From: Bermanella sp047621325
Lineage (GTDB): Bacteria; Pseudomonadota; Gammaproteobacteria; Pseudomonadales; Oceanobacteraceae
NCBI GenBank assembly: GCA_047621325.1
Contig: JBLHLT010000006.1
Location: forward strand, 1 to 64,000
Reading direction: 5' to 3'
DNA: 64,000 bases
The position numbers were made by a program, and so were the translations under genes. Position 1 is the first letter of the stretch, and the number at the start of each line of letters is the position of its first letter. The notes below the pieces were generated by a model, which was given only the letters and a program-made list of their open reading frames with translations, was not told where the DNA came from and ran no database searches. Shown one piece after another: positions 35,189 through 43,385 of the stretch.

Positions 35189-36115
35189 ATGGTTTATGTT
35201 CTAACTCGATCTAAGCAAATAACCAGCATCTCAGCACAGGTGCGAATTACCGCCTGCATTCTACTATCAAGCCTACTTATACATTCAGCGTGGGTGGTGG
35301 CAGAACCGTCGCCCGCTGAGCCCTTATTTGTACGCCACTATCAAGTACAAGAGCGATATGAATTTGGTGCAAAATTACTCGCACTAGCGCTGTCGAAATC
35401 CGGCCATGCGTATCAAATACAAGCGCCTAAATCACAGCTTGTGAATGAGGCCCGCGGTGAAAGCATGGTGATTGATGGCACACTGGATGTGCAATGGCAG
35501 TCTACGACAAGACAGCGCGAATCTAGAATGACGTCCATCTACACGCCTATTTACCGCGGCATTCTAGGCTTGCGCTTGATATTAAGCCGAAATGATAAAG
35601 CCCATGCCCTTTCACAAATTCGCAGCAAAGAAGACTTAAGCCATTATACCGGTGGCCACGGCACTCACTGGGGTGACTTACCGGTTTATGCTGCCAATCA
35701 CCTACCGGTTAAAACCCATGTGGATTACAACTTGTTGTTCAAGTGGCTTATTATCGGGCGCATTGATTACTTTCATCGCGGGATCAGTGAAATTTGGCCC
35801 GAACAACAACGCTACGCCAAAGATATCACCGTAATAAACGAGGTTATGTTGTTTTACCCTCACCCCGTCTATTTTTTTGTATCCAAGCTACGACCGAGGT
35901 TAGCCAAACATATTGAAGCGGGACTGAAAATCGCCCTTGAAGATGGTTCTTACAAAGCGCTGTTTTTAGAGGAATATCAGTCGATTTTAACCAAGTCAAA
36001 CCTAGCAGACCGGCACTTAATAATACTAAAAAACCCAGCAGCACCGCCTATGAAAGACAAAGACATGGAATGGTGGCTGCCAGTTTCTAAACTGACCCAG
36101 CCATTGTTAAAATAA
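35189..36115 (+). CDS. periplasmic solute-binding-like protein
   Basis: A 308-residue protein with a signal peptide (hydrophobic core ITACILLSSLLIHSAWVV, cut near VAEP). The mature part follows the two-lobe type of extracellular solute-binding family 3, with RHYQVQERYEFGAKLLALALSKSG at lobe 1 and DYNLLFKWLIIGRIDYFHRG at the hinge region. Such proteins may feed a transporter or serve as stand-alone sensors; no permease is adjacent. It is monocistronic and ends 17 bases before a convergent gene. The ligand is unknown. Confidence 0.65.
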   Translation: MVYVLTRSKQITSISAQVRITACILLSSLLIHSAWVVAEPSPAEPLFVRHYQVQERYEFGAKLLALALSKSGHAYQIQAPKSQLVNEARGESMVIDGTLDVQWQSTTRQRESRMTSIYTPIYRGILGLRLILSRNDKAHALSQIRSKEDLSHYTGGHGTHWGDLPVYAANHLPVKTHVDYNLLFKWLIIGRIDYFHRGISEIWPEQQRYAKDITVINEVMLFYPHPVYFFVSKLRPRLAKHIEAGLKIALEDGSYKALFLEEYQSILTKSNLADRHLIILKNPAAPPMKDKDMEWWLPVSKLTQPLLK

Positions 36116-36131
36116 GTTAATTTAATATTAA

Positions 36132-36713
36132 CTATTTATCATGTGGAGGATGGCATATCATAAAGTCTCGAAGCCTCATTAATTCTTTACTTGTCATCAC
36201 CGAAAAAAATATAAAAACAATTGAAACTAAAAAACCTAGAAAAACAATTAAATGGCTCATATATACAGATAATTCACTAATACAAACAAAACCAACACAT
36301 GCCAATAGAACTGGAATAATAAGAGCACTCTGCAACCTTAATTTATCCACCTGACCAGATATATATAAATCAGCAATTCTTTTATCGTCCACCCCACGAT
36401 TTAGATATTCAAACCATACATCAGTAATACTTTTATCTTCACAATTTTCATCATTCCTAAATTCATCATTTTTATTCAAATAATCAAATATCATTCCTTC
36501 AATAAAATCACCTAACATTTCAGTAACAAAAGATAAAATAAAGGCCACTAAAGTTAGAACTAAAAAAGGCTGAAATATACTTTGTGAATTTATATCTAAA
36601 TCGGCCCATTTGTAGTGTACTACAGGTATTAAGAGCACCAACGCTGGCACAGTCTGCCTAAATCGATAACCCCAAACCGAACCAAAGGGTGTATTGCTGA
36701 TCAACTCTTTCAT
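36132..36713 (-). CDS. uncharacterised four-helix membrane protein
   Basis: A 193-residue protein with four predicted membrane helices (about 21-37, 48-68, 130-150 and 153-175) and an acidic soluble loop between helices 2 and 3 (FDYLNKNDEFRNDENCEDKS). Base composition is notably more AT-rich than its neighbours, and the gene stands alone between convergent units. I recognise no family. Possible horizontal origin is inference from composition. Confidence 0.6.
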   Translation of the reverse strand: MKELISNTPFGSVWGYRFRQTVPALVLLIPVVHYKWADLDINSQSIFQPFLVLTLVAFILSFVTEMLGDFIEGMIFDYLNKNDEFRNDENCEDKSITDVWFEYLNRGVDDKRIADLYISGQVDKLRLQSALIIPVLLACVGFVCISELSVYMSHLIVFLGFLVSIVFIFFSVMTSKELMRLRDFMICHPPHDK

Positions 36714-36752
36714 TATATAGCTCCAACATTTCCTCCTATGAACTATAGACCA

Positions 36753-36778
36753 TAAAAAAGCGCCTTACGGCGCTTTCA
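36753..36778 (-). terminator. terminator after the lipoprotein pair
   Basis: GCGCC-TTAC-GGCGC with A/T flanks; on the minus strand the stem ends in a run of six T. It follows the lipoprotein gene at 36809. Confidence 0.85.
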
Positions 36779-36808
36779 TTTAACTCAACGTTTAATAATC
36801 CTAACACT

Positions 36809-37594
36809 CTAGTTCGCTAGGCTAATAACCGCAAGATTGCTCTCACTGTACGGCACAAGCTGGTAAATACCCTCTTCGCCCACCGTTGCAAAGTGGCCAT
36901 TGCCTAAGTGCAATACATCTTCACATCTTACAAAATTAAATTGCTGAACCTTTTCGACCAATTGCGAATCGGTGACATCCATTTGTATTAAACCATCAAC
37001 GGGATCACAAATAAGCAGTGTCTTCCCCCACAAGGCCAAGCCTTTCACATAACCAATGCTAGGGTAAAACGCTAACTCAGTGATGTTCTTTTCTGCGTCG
37101 ATTTCGTAAACATATAAATCACCAGAACCGGCCATACCGTTGTTCACACTCTGCCCATATGCGCTCCACTCTCGTGTTACCACAGTTGAATAAGCAAAGT
37201 TACCATCGGTCACCACCGGATCTTTACCCCTGATTTGGCGAACGGATGTGTCAACAAAATCAAGACGGCCATCTTTGTATTGATAACTGCGTACTTCACG
37301 AGGGCTGCCAATAAACAGCGCTTCGCCATCGGTGGTTAAGGTTTCGGCATTAAAATTTAATTCAATTTCATCAGTAATAGCCGGCTGATCTGCGCTGGAT
37401 ATATCAATGCGTACTAGCTTATTAGATGCCAAAGAATAAACAGCACCATTCAATTTGATAAGCTGAGCTTTAGAAGCCGACACACCAAGCGAATCACCAG
37501 AGCCACCCGAACTCTCATCACCACATGCTGATATTAAATAAAACAAAAACAAATAAGAGAGCCACTTAGAAGCAGAAAAGTAAACAGGTGTCAT
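36809..37594 (-). CDS. lipoprotein with beta-propeller-like repeats (second of a pair)
   Basis: From ATG 37594 this gives 261 residues: a type II signal peptide ending LISACG, a Gly/Ser linker, then repeated strands of the type KLVRIDISSADQPAI, GLIQMDVTDSQLVEKVQ and GEEGIYQLVPYSE, as in LVIVD/propeller proteins. GGAGG lies nine bases before this ATG; in-frame ATGs at 37600 and 37603 are too close to it. The first 29 bases overlap the end of the upstream lipoprotein gene in another frame, so the two are coupled. Role unknown; extracytoplasmic. Confidence 0.75.
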   Translation of the reverse strand: MTPVYFSASKWLSYLFLFYLISACGDESSGGSGDSLGVSASKAQLIKLNGAVYSLASNKLVRIDISSADQPAITDEIELNFNAETLTTDGEALFIGSPREVRSYQYKDGRLDFVDTSVRQIRGKDPVVTDGNFAYSTVVTREWSAYGQSVNNGMAGSGDLYVYEIDAEKNITELAFYPSIGYVKGLALWGKTLLICDPVDGLIQMDVTDSQLVEKVQQFNFVRCEDVLHLGNGHFATVGEEGIYQLVPYSESNLAVISLAN

Positions 37595-38117
37595 TATCAT
37601 CATCCTCCGTTTCAATTTCATAACCAACAACAACGTGGTTTGCTAAAATATTGGCTTTTTTCCAAATAACACCACGCGGTATATCAATATAATCTTCATA
37701 ATTATAAAGATCATTAATACGACCCACTTCTTTTTCTTGTGAAATTGACAATACAACGAGATCGGAATATTGATTGGTGACAATTTTATCACCATCAATA
37801 ATCACATCTTTAGCACCTGGGATACTGACAAAATTAGTCGCCTTAGGCGTTGATGGGTTTGTATTATCAATAACCTGTAAGCCCTCATCTTTTACGGTTG
37901 CAAACAGTACATCACCATAAGCATATAAGCGGCTATAACTGACACCCGCTAATGGCTTAGTAAGGTAGACCTCAGATTGAAGTTCGGCTCGTGGTTTTGT
38001 GATGGGAACCGCGACATCCCTTGACTCCGCGCCGCAGGCTGATAACAGCAAGCTGGCAGAAACCAAGCAAGTGGCGTTAAGCCACTTGCATTGATTAAGT
38101 GATAAGAAAGGTTTCAT
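37566..38117 (-). CDS. lipoprotein with LVIVD-like repeats (first of a pair)
   Basis: A 183-residue lipoprotein: signal peptide with lipobox LSAC, then repeats such as YAYGDVLFATVKDEGLQVIDNTNPSTP and DKIVTNQYSDLVVLSISQEKEV, typical of LVIVD surface proteins. It ends abruptly in DDDNDTCLLFCF after about two repeats, short for a closed propeller. The next gene continues with the same repeat style, so the pair may be the two parts of a once longer protein or may assemble together (inference). Confidence 0.7.
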   Translation of the reverse strand: MKPFLSLNQCKWLNATCLVSASLLLSACGAESRDVAVPITKPRAELQSEVYLTKPLAGVSYSRLYAYGDVLFATVKDEGLQVIDNTNPSTPKATNFVSIPGAKDVIIDGDKIVTNQYSDLVVLSISQEKEVGRINDLYNYEDYIDIPRGVIWKKANILANHVVVGYEIETEDDDNDTCLLFCF

Positions 38118-38162
38118 AGAAATGTTGTACGTCCTTGTAAAAATCAGGTGTTTCTAATTAAA

Positions 38163-39545
38163 TTATTTTTTGACCCAAGTGGTGCCTTCACGGCTATCTT
38201 GCAGTTCGATGCCTTGTGCGTCTAAGTCATTACGAATTTTATCCGCTAGGGCAAAGTCTTTGTCTTTTTTGGCCTGCACACGTTTTTCGATCATGTCTTG
38301 AATATACGCTTCGTCTACATCAACCCCTTGTTTGAAGTATTCTTCAGGGTTGGTTTGTAGGCAACCTAATACATCGGCAAACGTTTTCAACAATGACGCT
38401 AACTTATCTTTCGTAGTGCCTTCAGCTTTATTAATGTGAGACACAAGGTCAAACATCACAGCAATAGCTTTAGGGGTATTAAAGTCATCGTCCATGGCTG
38501 CTTTAAACTGTGTAACAAAGCCGGTTAGCTCAGCATCCGCCAAATCTAACTTAACGGTTAAATCACAGCCTTTTAGCGCGTTATATAAACGATCTAATTT
38601 GGTTTGTGCATCTTGCAAGCCTGCTTGGCTGTAGTTTATTTCGCTGCGGTATTGCACTGAGGCCAAGAAAAAACGAATCACTTCAGCATCGTATTCTTTT
38701 AACACGTCACGGATAGTAAAGAAGTTGCCTAATGACTTAGACATTTTCTCGCCATCAATACGCAAGGCACCCGCGTGCATCCAGGTATTCGCATATTGCT
38801 CACCCGTCGCCGCTTCACTTTGTGCAATTTCGTTTTCATGGTGTGGGAATTTTAAATCCGGGCCGCCACCGTGAATGTCGAAATTGTTACCTAAACAGCA
38901 CGTCGACATAGCTGAACACTCGATGTGCCAACCTGGGCGACCTTCACCCCAAGGGCTTGCCCAAGATGGCTCACCTGGTTTGGCCGACTTCCATAATACG
39001 AAATCTAGTGGGTCTTCTTTTTCTTCGGTGACTTCAATGCGTGCGCCGCTTTCTAACTCTTCTAGAATTTTGCCAGACAACTTGCCATAACCTTCAAATT
39101 TGCGCACACGATAATAGACATCACCATTAGACGCCGCATAAGCAAATTCTTTTTCGATTAAAGTGTTCACCATGGCAATAATGCCTTCGATGTGATCGGT
39201 GGCTTTTGGCTCGCTGTTAGGTGTTAGTACATTTAGCTTGGCAAAATCTTCATTCATGGCGCCGACCATGCGATCAACCAGTACATTAAATGGCTCGTTA
39301 TTTTCAACGGCGCGATTAATAATTTTGTCGTCAATATCGGTGATATTACGAATGTAATTTACATCGTAACCAATGTGGCGCAAGTAACGTACGATTACAT
39401 CAAACGACACCATCACACGCGCATGACCCATGTGACAAAAATCGTAAACCGTCATGCCACATACGTACATGCCAACTTTACCGGCCTGCAGTGGTTTAAA
39501 TTCTTCTTTTTGACGAGTTAACGTGTTGTATATGTTTAAGGTCAT
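38163..39545 (-). CDS. cysS: cysteinyl-tRNA synthetase
   Basis: CysS charges tRNA-Cys. The 460-residue protein starts MTLNIYNTLTRQKEEF at ATG 39545; an upstream in-frame extension is not conserved. It has the zinc-site Cys in GMYVCGMTVYDFCHMGHAR (class I HIGH-type motif), the WHIECSAMS segment, HENEIAQSEA, and KMSKSLGNF. The C-terminal DALR-like domain ends at TTWVKK. It is a conserved housekeeping gene. The downstream lipoprotein pair lies on the same strand but is probably unrelated. Confidence 0.97.
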   Translation of the reverse strand: MTLNIYNTLTRQKEEFKPLQAGKVGMYVCGMTVYDFCHMGHARVMVSFDVIVRYLRHIGYDVNYIRNITDIDDKIINRAVENNEPFNVLVDRMVGAMNEDFAKLNVLTPNSEPKATDHIEGIIAMVNTLIEKEFAYAASNGDVYYRVRKFEGYGKLSGKILEELESGARIEVTEEKEDPLDFVLWKSAKPGEPSWASPWGEGRPGWHIECSAMSTCCLGNNFDIHGGGPDLKFPHHENEIAQSEAATGEQYANTWMHAGALRIDGEKMSKSLGNFFTIRDVLKEYDAEVIRFFLASVQYRSEINYSQAGLQDAQTKLDRLYNALKGCDLTVKLDLADAELTGFVTQFKAAMDDDFNTPKAIAVMFDLVSHINKAEGTTKDKLASLLKTFADVLGCLQTNPEEYFKQGVDVDEAYIQDMIEKRVQAKKDKDFALADKIRNDLDAQGIELQDSREGTTWVKK

Positions 39546-39595
39546 GTTTTTTCCTATCACGTTTGTGCTCTCCCACGTCAATAATATTTAATCAT

Positions 39596-39697
39596 GTGGG
39601 AGGGCGCTTGCGCGCGATTCTTTAGTACATTTGTTAATAAGTGGCTCAAACCAGCTCATAATTTTATCTTTATAACATCGCGCGCAAGCCCTCACAC
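39596..39697. repeat. REPIN-like pair of REP hairpins between cysS and glnS
   Basis: The REP-like 23-mer at 39596-39618 (GTGGGAG head, GCGC palindrome) faces a degenerate inverted copy at 39677-39697 with a two-base deletion. The two heads point outward around about 58 unrelated bases, the usual REPIN geometry. The same 23-mer occurs inverted at 29091-29113. Confidence 0.7.
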
Positions 39698-39733
39698 ATT
39701 TATTAATGCAAGGTACCTGACACGCGGATATTT

Positions 39734-41404
39734 CTAGCTAGCCAACGACTTATCTTCACGCAAACCAATGGTTAAGTTAAACACGGGCTTGTCACTAGAG
39801 TGATCAAAACGATCCGCTACGTAATAGCCTTCACGCTCAAACTGAAAAACGGTTTCAGCTTCAATCGCAGCCAAAGCCGGTTCAATCAAACCGGTTTTCA
39901 CAATTAAAGATTCTGGGTTTAAACAATCCATAAAATCTTTTTTGCCGCCATCTGGGTTGGCATCGGTAAATAAACGATCATACATACGCAGTTCGGCTTC
40001 AACAGCGTGTTTACAGCTTACCCAATGCACCACACCTTTTGGTTTTTCGCCGTCTTCTGGGTCACAACCTAGTGTGTTTTCGATTAACGATGCATTCACT
40101 TGCGTGATATTGCCTTGTGCGTCTTTTTCGAAACCATCTGCTTGAATCACATAACCGTGACGCAAACGAATACGTTTGCCTACGCAGAATTTCTTTTTGA
40201 ATTTCTTGCTATATTCTTCTTTGAAGTCGTCTTGATCAATGAATATTTCATTGGTAAACGGCATCTCCCGCTCACCCAGTTCTGCACGATCTTGTAAATA
40301 AGGCACGGTTAACATTTCATCGTGATCAGCTGTCATATTGGTAATCACCACTTTAAGTGGGTTGATCACACACATGGCACGTGGTGCATTTTGGTTTAAG
40401 TCATCACGAATAAAGAACTCTAACTGTGCAACGTCTACCGTGCCGTCTGTTTTCGCCACCGCTAAGCTGTCACAGAAATTACGAATCGCCGATGCAGTAT
40501 AGCCACGACGGCGCATGCCGCTAATGGTTGGCATACGTGGGTCATCCCAACCATTTACCACTTTGCCTTCAACCAATGCGCGTAATTTACGTTTACTGGT
40601 AACGGTGTAATTAATGTTTAAACGACCAAACTCGTATTGGTGAGGCTCGGCTGGTGTTTCTAGGTTAGCAATGAACCATTCGTACAATGGGCGGTGATCA
40701 GCAAATTCTAAGGTGCAAACCGAATGGGTAATACCTTCGATGGCATCCGACTGGCCATGGGCAAAGTCATAGCTTGGGTAGATACACCATTTGTCACCCG
40801 TTTGGTGATGCGTCGCTTTTTTAATACGATAAATGTACGGGTCGCGCATGCTCATATTCGGTGAAGCCATGTCGATTTTCACACGTAAGCCACACGCACC
40901 TTCATCGAATTCACCAGCACGCATTTTTTCGAACAATTCAAGATTTTCTTCAATGCTGCGATCGCGGAAAGGGCTATTTTTACCTGCTTGTTCAAAGCTG
41001 CCACGATATTCTTTAGTTTGCTCAGCTGATAAATCACATACGTAAGCTTTACCGGCTTTGATTAAATCAAGTGCCCAAGTATGTAGCTGGTCGAAATAAT
41101 CGGAGGTATAACGGATATCACCTGCCCACTGAAAACCCAACCAACGTACGTCGTCTTGAATTGACTGCACGTATTCGTCTTCTTCTTTTTCTGGGTTGGT
41201 ATCATCAAAACGCAGATTACACTGGCCACCAAACTGCTGCGCTAAACCAAAGTTTAAGCAGATCGATTTTGCGTGACCTATGTGAAGGTAGCCGTTTGGC
41301 TCGGGGGGGAATCGGGTCACGATAGTCTTATGCTGACCGCTGGCAAGGTCGTCGTTAATGATTTTCTCGATAAAATTAACGGGTTTTGCCTTTTCTTCTG
41401 TCAT
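39734..41404 (-). CDS. glnS: glutaminyl-tRNA synthetase
   Basis: GlnS charges tRNA-Gln. Length (556) is like the E. coli enzyme. HIGH-type motif is in PPEPNGYLHIGHAKS, followed by NLRFDDTNPEKE, DWCIYPS-like text (KWCIYPSYDFAHGQSDAIEG), and VTSKRKLRALV for the KMSKS-type loop. The C-terminal anticodon-binding beta-barrels include FVGKRIRLRHGYVIQADGF-like text. The 5' leader carries two small hairpins (41439-41453 and 41454-41468) that may affect expression. It is a single-gene unit with a good -10 box. Confidence 0.97.
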   Translation of the reverse strand: MTEEKAKPVNFIEKIINDDLASGQHKTIVTRFPPEPNGYLHIGHAKSICLNFGLAQQFGGQCNLRFDDTNPEKEEDEYVQSIQDDVRWLGFQWAGDIRYTSDYFDQLHTWALDLIKAGKAYVCDLSAEQTKEYRGSFEQAGKNSPFRDRSIEENLELFEKMRAGEFDEGACGLRVKIDMASPNMSMRDPYIYRIKKATHHQTGDKWCIYPSYDFAHGQSDAIEGITHSVCTLEFADHRPLYEWFIANLETPAEPHQYEFGRLNINYTVTSKRKLRALVEGKVVNGWDDPRMPTISGMRRRGYTASAIRNFCDSLAVAKTDGTVDVAQLEFFIRDDLNQNAPRAMCVINPLKVVITNMTADHDEMLTVPYLQDRAELGEREMPFTNEIFIDQDDFKEEYSKKFKKKFCVGKRIRLRHGYVIQADGFEKDAQGNITQVNASLIENTLGCDPEDGEKPKGVVHWVSCKHAVEAELRMYDRLFTDANPDGGKKDFMDCLNPESLIVKTGLIEPALAAIEAETVFQFEREGYYVADRFDHSSDKPVFNLTIGLREDKSLAS

Positions 41405-41499
41405 TTCTTAAGCTCAATTGAATATGGCCTTGGGTCGCTCTTTTGCAAAGAGTGGGGAGAATTCCCCCTGCCCGCTGGCTAGAAAAATATAAAAGCCGT

Positions 41500-41528
41500 A
41501 TTATACGCACCCTTTAAACACAAGCACA
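41500..41528 (-). promoter_or_regulatory. candidate sigma-70 promoter of glnS
   Basis: On the minus strand a perfect TATAAT (41500-41505) lies 95 bases before the glnS ATG, with TGTGCT 17 bases upstream as a weak -35. Confidence 0.4.
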
Positions 41529-41544
41529 TAGAAAAGGTGATCCC

Positions 41545-42048
41545 GTGACTCAGGTTCTATTAAAAACCAGTTTTGGTGACATTAAGTTGTCTCTAGATGC
41601 AGAAAAAGCCCCTAAAACTGTTGAAAATTTCATCAACTACGTAAAAGAAGGTTTTTACGATGGCTTGATTTTTCACCGTGTAATTGATGGTTTCATGGTT
41701 CAAGGCGGCGGAATGGAAACAGACATGAGTCAGCGTCCTGCAACTCAAGGTACCATCCAGAACGAAGCGGACAATGGCTTATCAAACAAAGAAGGCACAA
41801 TTGCGATGGCTCGCACCATGGACCCACACAGTGCATCTAACCAGTTTTTCATCAACGTGAAAGACAACGGTTTCCTAGATCACACAGGCAAAAACCCTGA
41901 AGGCTGGGGCTACTGTGTATTTGGTAAAGTGGTTGAAGGTATGGATGTGGTTAACCGCATGAAAGGCGTGAAGACTGGCATGACAGCTGGCCATCAAGAT
42001 GTACCCGTTGAGCCAATTACTATCGACAGCACTGAAATCGTAGAATAA
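41545..42048 (+). CDS. ppiB: cyclophilin-type peptidyl-prolyl isomerase PpiB
   Basis: A 167-residue cytoplasmic cyclophilin that speeds up prolyl bond isomerisation. Active-site elements are FHRVIDGFMVQGG (catalytic Arg), ANQFF-type SASNQFFINVKDN and the GYCVFGKVVEGMDVV strand. GTG 41545 is the start, with AAGGTGA upstream; the protein has no signal peptide. It is followed eight bases later by lpxH, so both are in one operon. Confidence 0.94.
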   Translation: MTQVLLKTSFGDIKLSLDAEKAPKTVENFINYVKEGFYDGLIFHRVIDGFMVQGGGMETDMSQRPATQGTIQNEADNGLSNKEGTIAMARTMDPHSASNQFFINVKDNGFLDHTGKNPEGWGYCVFGKVVEGMDVVNRMKGVKTGMTAGHQDVPVEPITIDSTEIVE

Positions 42049-42056
42049 GCCTGCGT

Positions 42057-42785
42057 ATGAGCACTTGGTTTATTAGCGATTTACACCTAGCGCCAGAGGA
42101 AACCCGCATCACTGCGGGTTTTCTTGATTTCATGCTAGAACCCCAAGCCGGTGATACCCTTTATATTCTGGGTGATTTCTTTAATTACTGGATTGGCGAC
42201 GACGCCAAACACCCCTATTCCGATCAAATACAAAACATACTAAAAGCCACTCAAGAACGCGGCGTTACCTTGTGCTTTATGCATGGTAATCGTGATTTTT
42301 TGATAGGTAACCAGTTTTGTAAAGCAGCAGGCATGACACTGCTAGATGATCCAACCGTCATCGACCTAGACGGCGAACCTGTTGTACTCATGCACGGTGA
42401 CAGCTTATGCACCCGTGACAAGGCTTATATGGAATTTCGACAAATGGCACGCAACCCTCAATGGCAGCAGCATTTCTTAAACCAGCCCATTGAAGACCGC
42501 ATCGCCTTTGCCCAAAAAGCCAGAAGCGAAAGTCAATCTAGCAACAGTATGAAAGATGAAAACATCATGGATGTCACAGCCTCTGAGGTTGATACAGAGC
42601 TGACTAAGTTCAACGCCTTACGCATGATTCACGGCCACACCCATCGTCCTGCTATTCATAATTGGCAGCACGAGGGTCAAGCACGTGAGCGCATTGTTCT
42701 TGGGGATTGGTATACCAAAGGTTGGTATCTAAAAGTCGAAGCTGGCCAATACAACTTAGTTGAGTTTGATTTACCTGCCGCATAA
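42057..42785 (+). CDS. lpxH: UDP-2,3-diacylglucosamine diphosphatase LpxH
   Basis: LpxH removes UMP from UDP-2,3-diacylglucosamine in lipid A synthesis, at the membrane surface. The 242-residue calcineurin-like enzyme has the metal ligands Asp8 and His10 (ISDLHLA), Asp40 (GDFFNYWIGDD), Asn78 (HGNRDFLIG), His113 (MHGDS) and the HGHTHRP pair. These follow the E. coli positions almost exactly. Downstream of ppiB in the same operon. Confidence 0.95.
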   Translation: MSTWFISDLHLAPEETRITAGFLDFMLEPQAGDTLYILGDFFNYWIGDDAKHPYSDQIQNILKATQERGVTLCFMHGNRDFLIGNQFCKAAGMTLLDDPTVIDLDGEPVVLMHGDSLCTRDKAYMEFRQMARNPQWQQHFLNQPIEDRIAFAQKARSESQSSNSMKDENIMDVTASEVDTELTKFNALRMIHGHTHRPAIHNWQHEGQARERIVLGDWYTKGWYLKVEAGQYNLVEFDLPAA

Positions 42786-42818
42786 AACAGCCACTAACAA
42801 AAACAAACAGAGGCCAGT

Positions 42819-43007
42819 ATGATTTTACGCTTACTTATTACCGCTATGATGCTACTGGCTGTTGCCAAATTTTATTTACACGACACAAAGCAAGCTGAAC
42901 AAGTTAAGCCTGCAGCTCAAATTGAAGACATTCAACATCAACTAGAAGAAATTCAACAAAAACAAGCAGAACAAAAACAAAAGCAGCTCGAGACACTTGG
43001 ACTGTAG
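42819..43007 (+). CDS. small membrane-anchored coiled-coil protein
   Basis: A 62-residue protein with an N-terminal membrane helix (about 2-18) followed by a Gln/Lys/Glu-rich coiled coil (QHQLEEIQQKQAEQKQKQLE). It follows lpxH by 33 bases and could be its third operon member. It resembles no family I know; a scaffold or envelope role is speculation. Confidence 0.6.
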   Translation: MILRLLITAMMLLAVAKFYLHDTKQAEQVKPAAQIEDIQHQLEEIQQKQAEQKQKQLETLGL

Positions 43008-43106
43008 TTTTAATAGAAACCTTGCGTCAAAACAATTCTAAAAGAACAATAAGCCCCTATACTCACTTGATACGGCATATGTCTAAACAAAACGAGGAAG
43101 AGCAAT

Positions 43107-43349
43107 ATGATAAGCAATGAATTAATCAGCGTACTTGGCTACTGCGGCTTAATTAATATGGGCATACTTGCTTTTTGGTTTGCATCAAACTTATTAGGTG
43201 GCGAAACCGTTATTAATTTCCACACCCGGTTATTTGGCTCCAGCAGTGAAAAAATCATGCTGGTGCAATATCAGCTGATGGGTATGTATAAATTACTTAA
43301 CTTTATGTTTTTCTTGGTGCCTTGGTTGGTTTTGACCCTATTAAAATAG
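43107..43349 (+). CDS. DUF6868-like small membrane protein
   Basis: The 80-residue protein has two or three membrane helices (about 8-28 and 58-78) and the pattern GYCGLINMGILAFWFASN ... RLFGSSSEKIMLVQYQLMGMYKLLNFMFFLVPW, which I associate with DUF6868. A good AACGAGGAAGAG site precedes the ATG. Function unknown. A perfect hairpin overlaps its stop codon. Confidence 0.7.
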   Translation: MISNELISVLGYCGLINMGILAFWFASNLLGGETVINFHTRLFGSSSEKIMLVQYQLMGMYKLLNFMFFLVPWLVLTLLK

Positions 43350-43385
43350 GGTCAATTGCGCAGCTAAATTTAAAGCTTTAGCTGC
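43332..43385. terminator. two hairpins between convergent genes
   Basis: TTGACCCTAT/ATAGGGTCAA (43332-43355) and GCAGCTAAA/TTTAGCTGC (43360-43385) are perfect stems overlapping both gene ends. Neither has a clear T-run, yet position between convergent stops suits termination. Confidence 0.55.
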
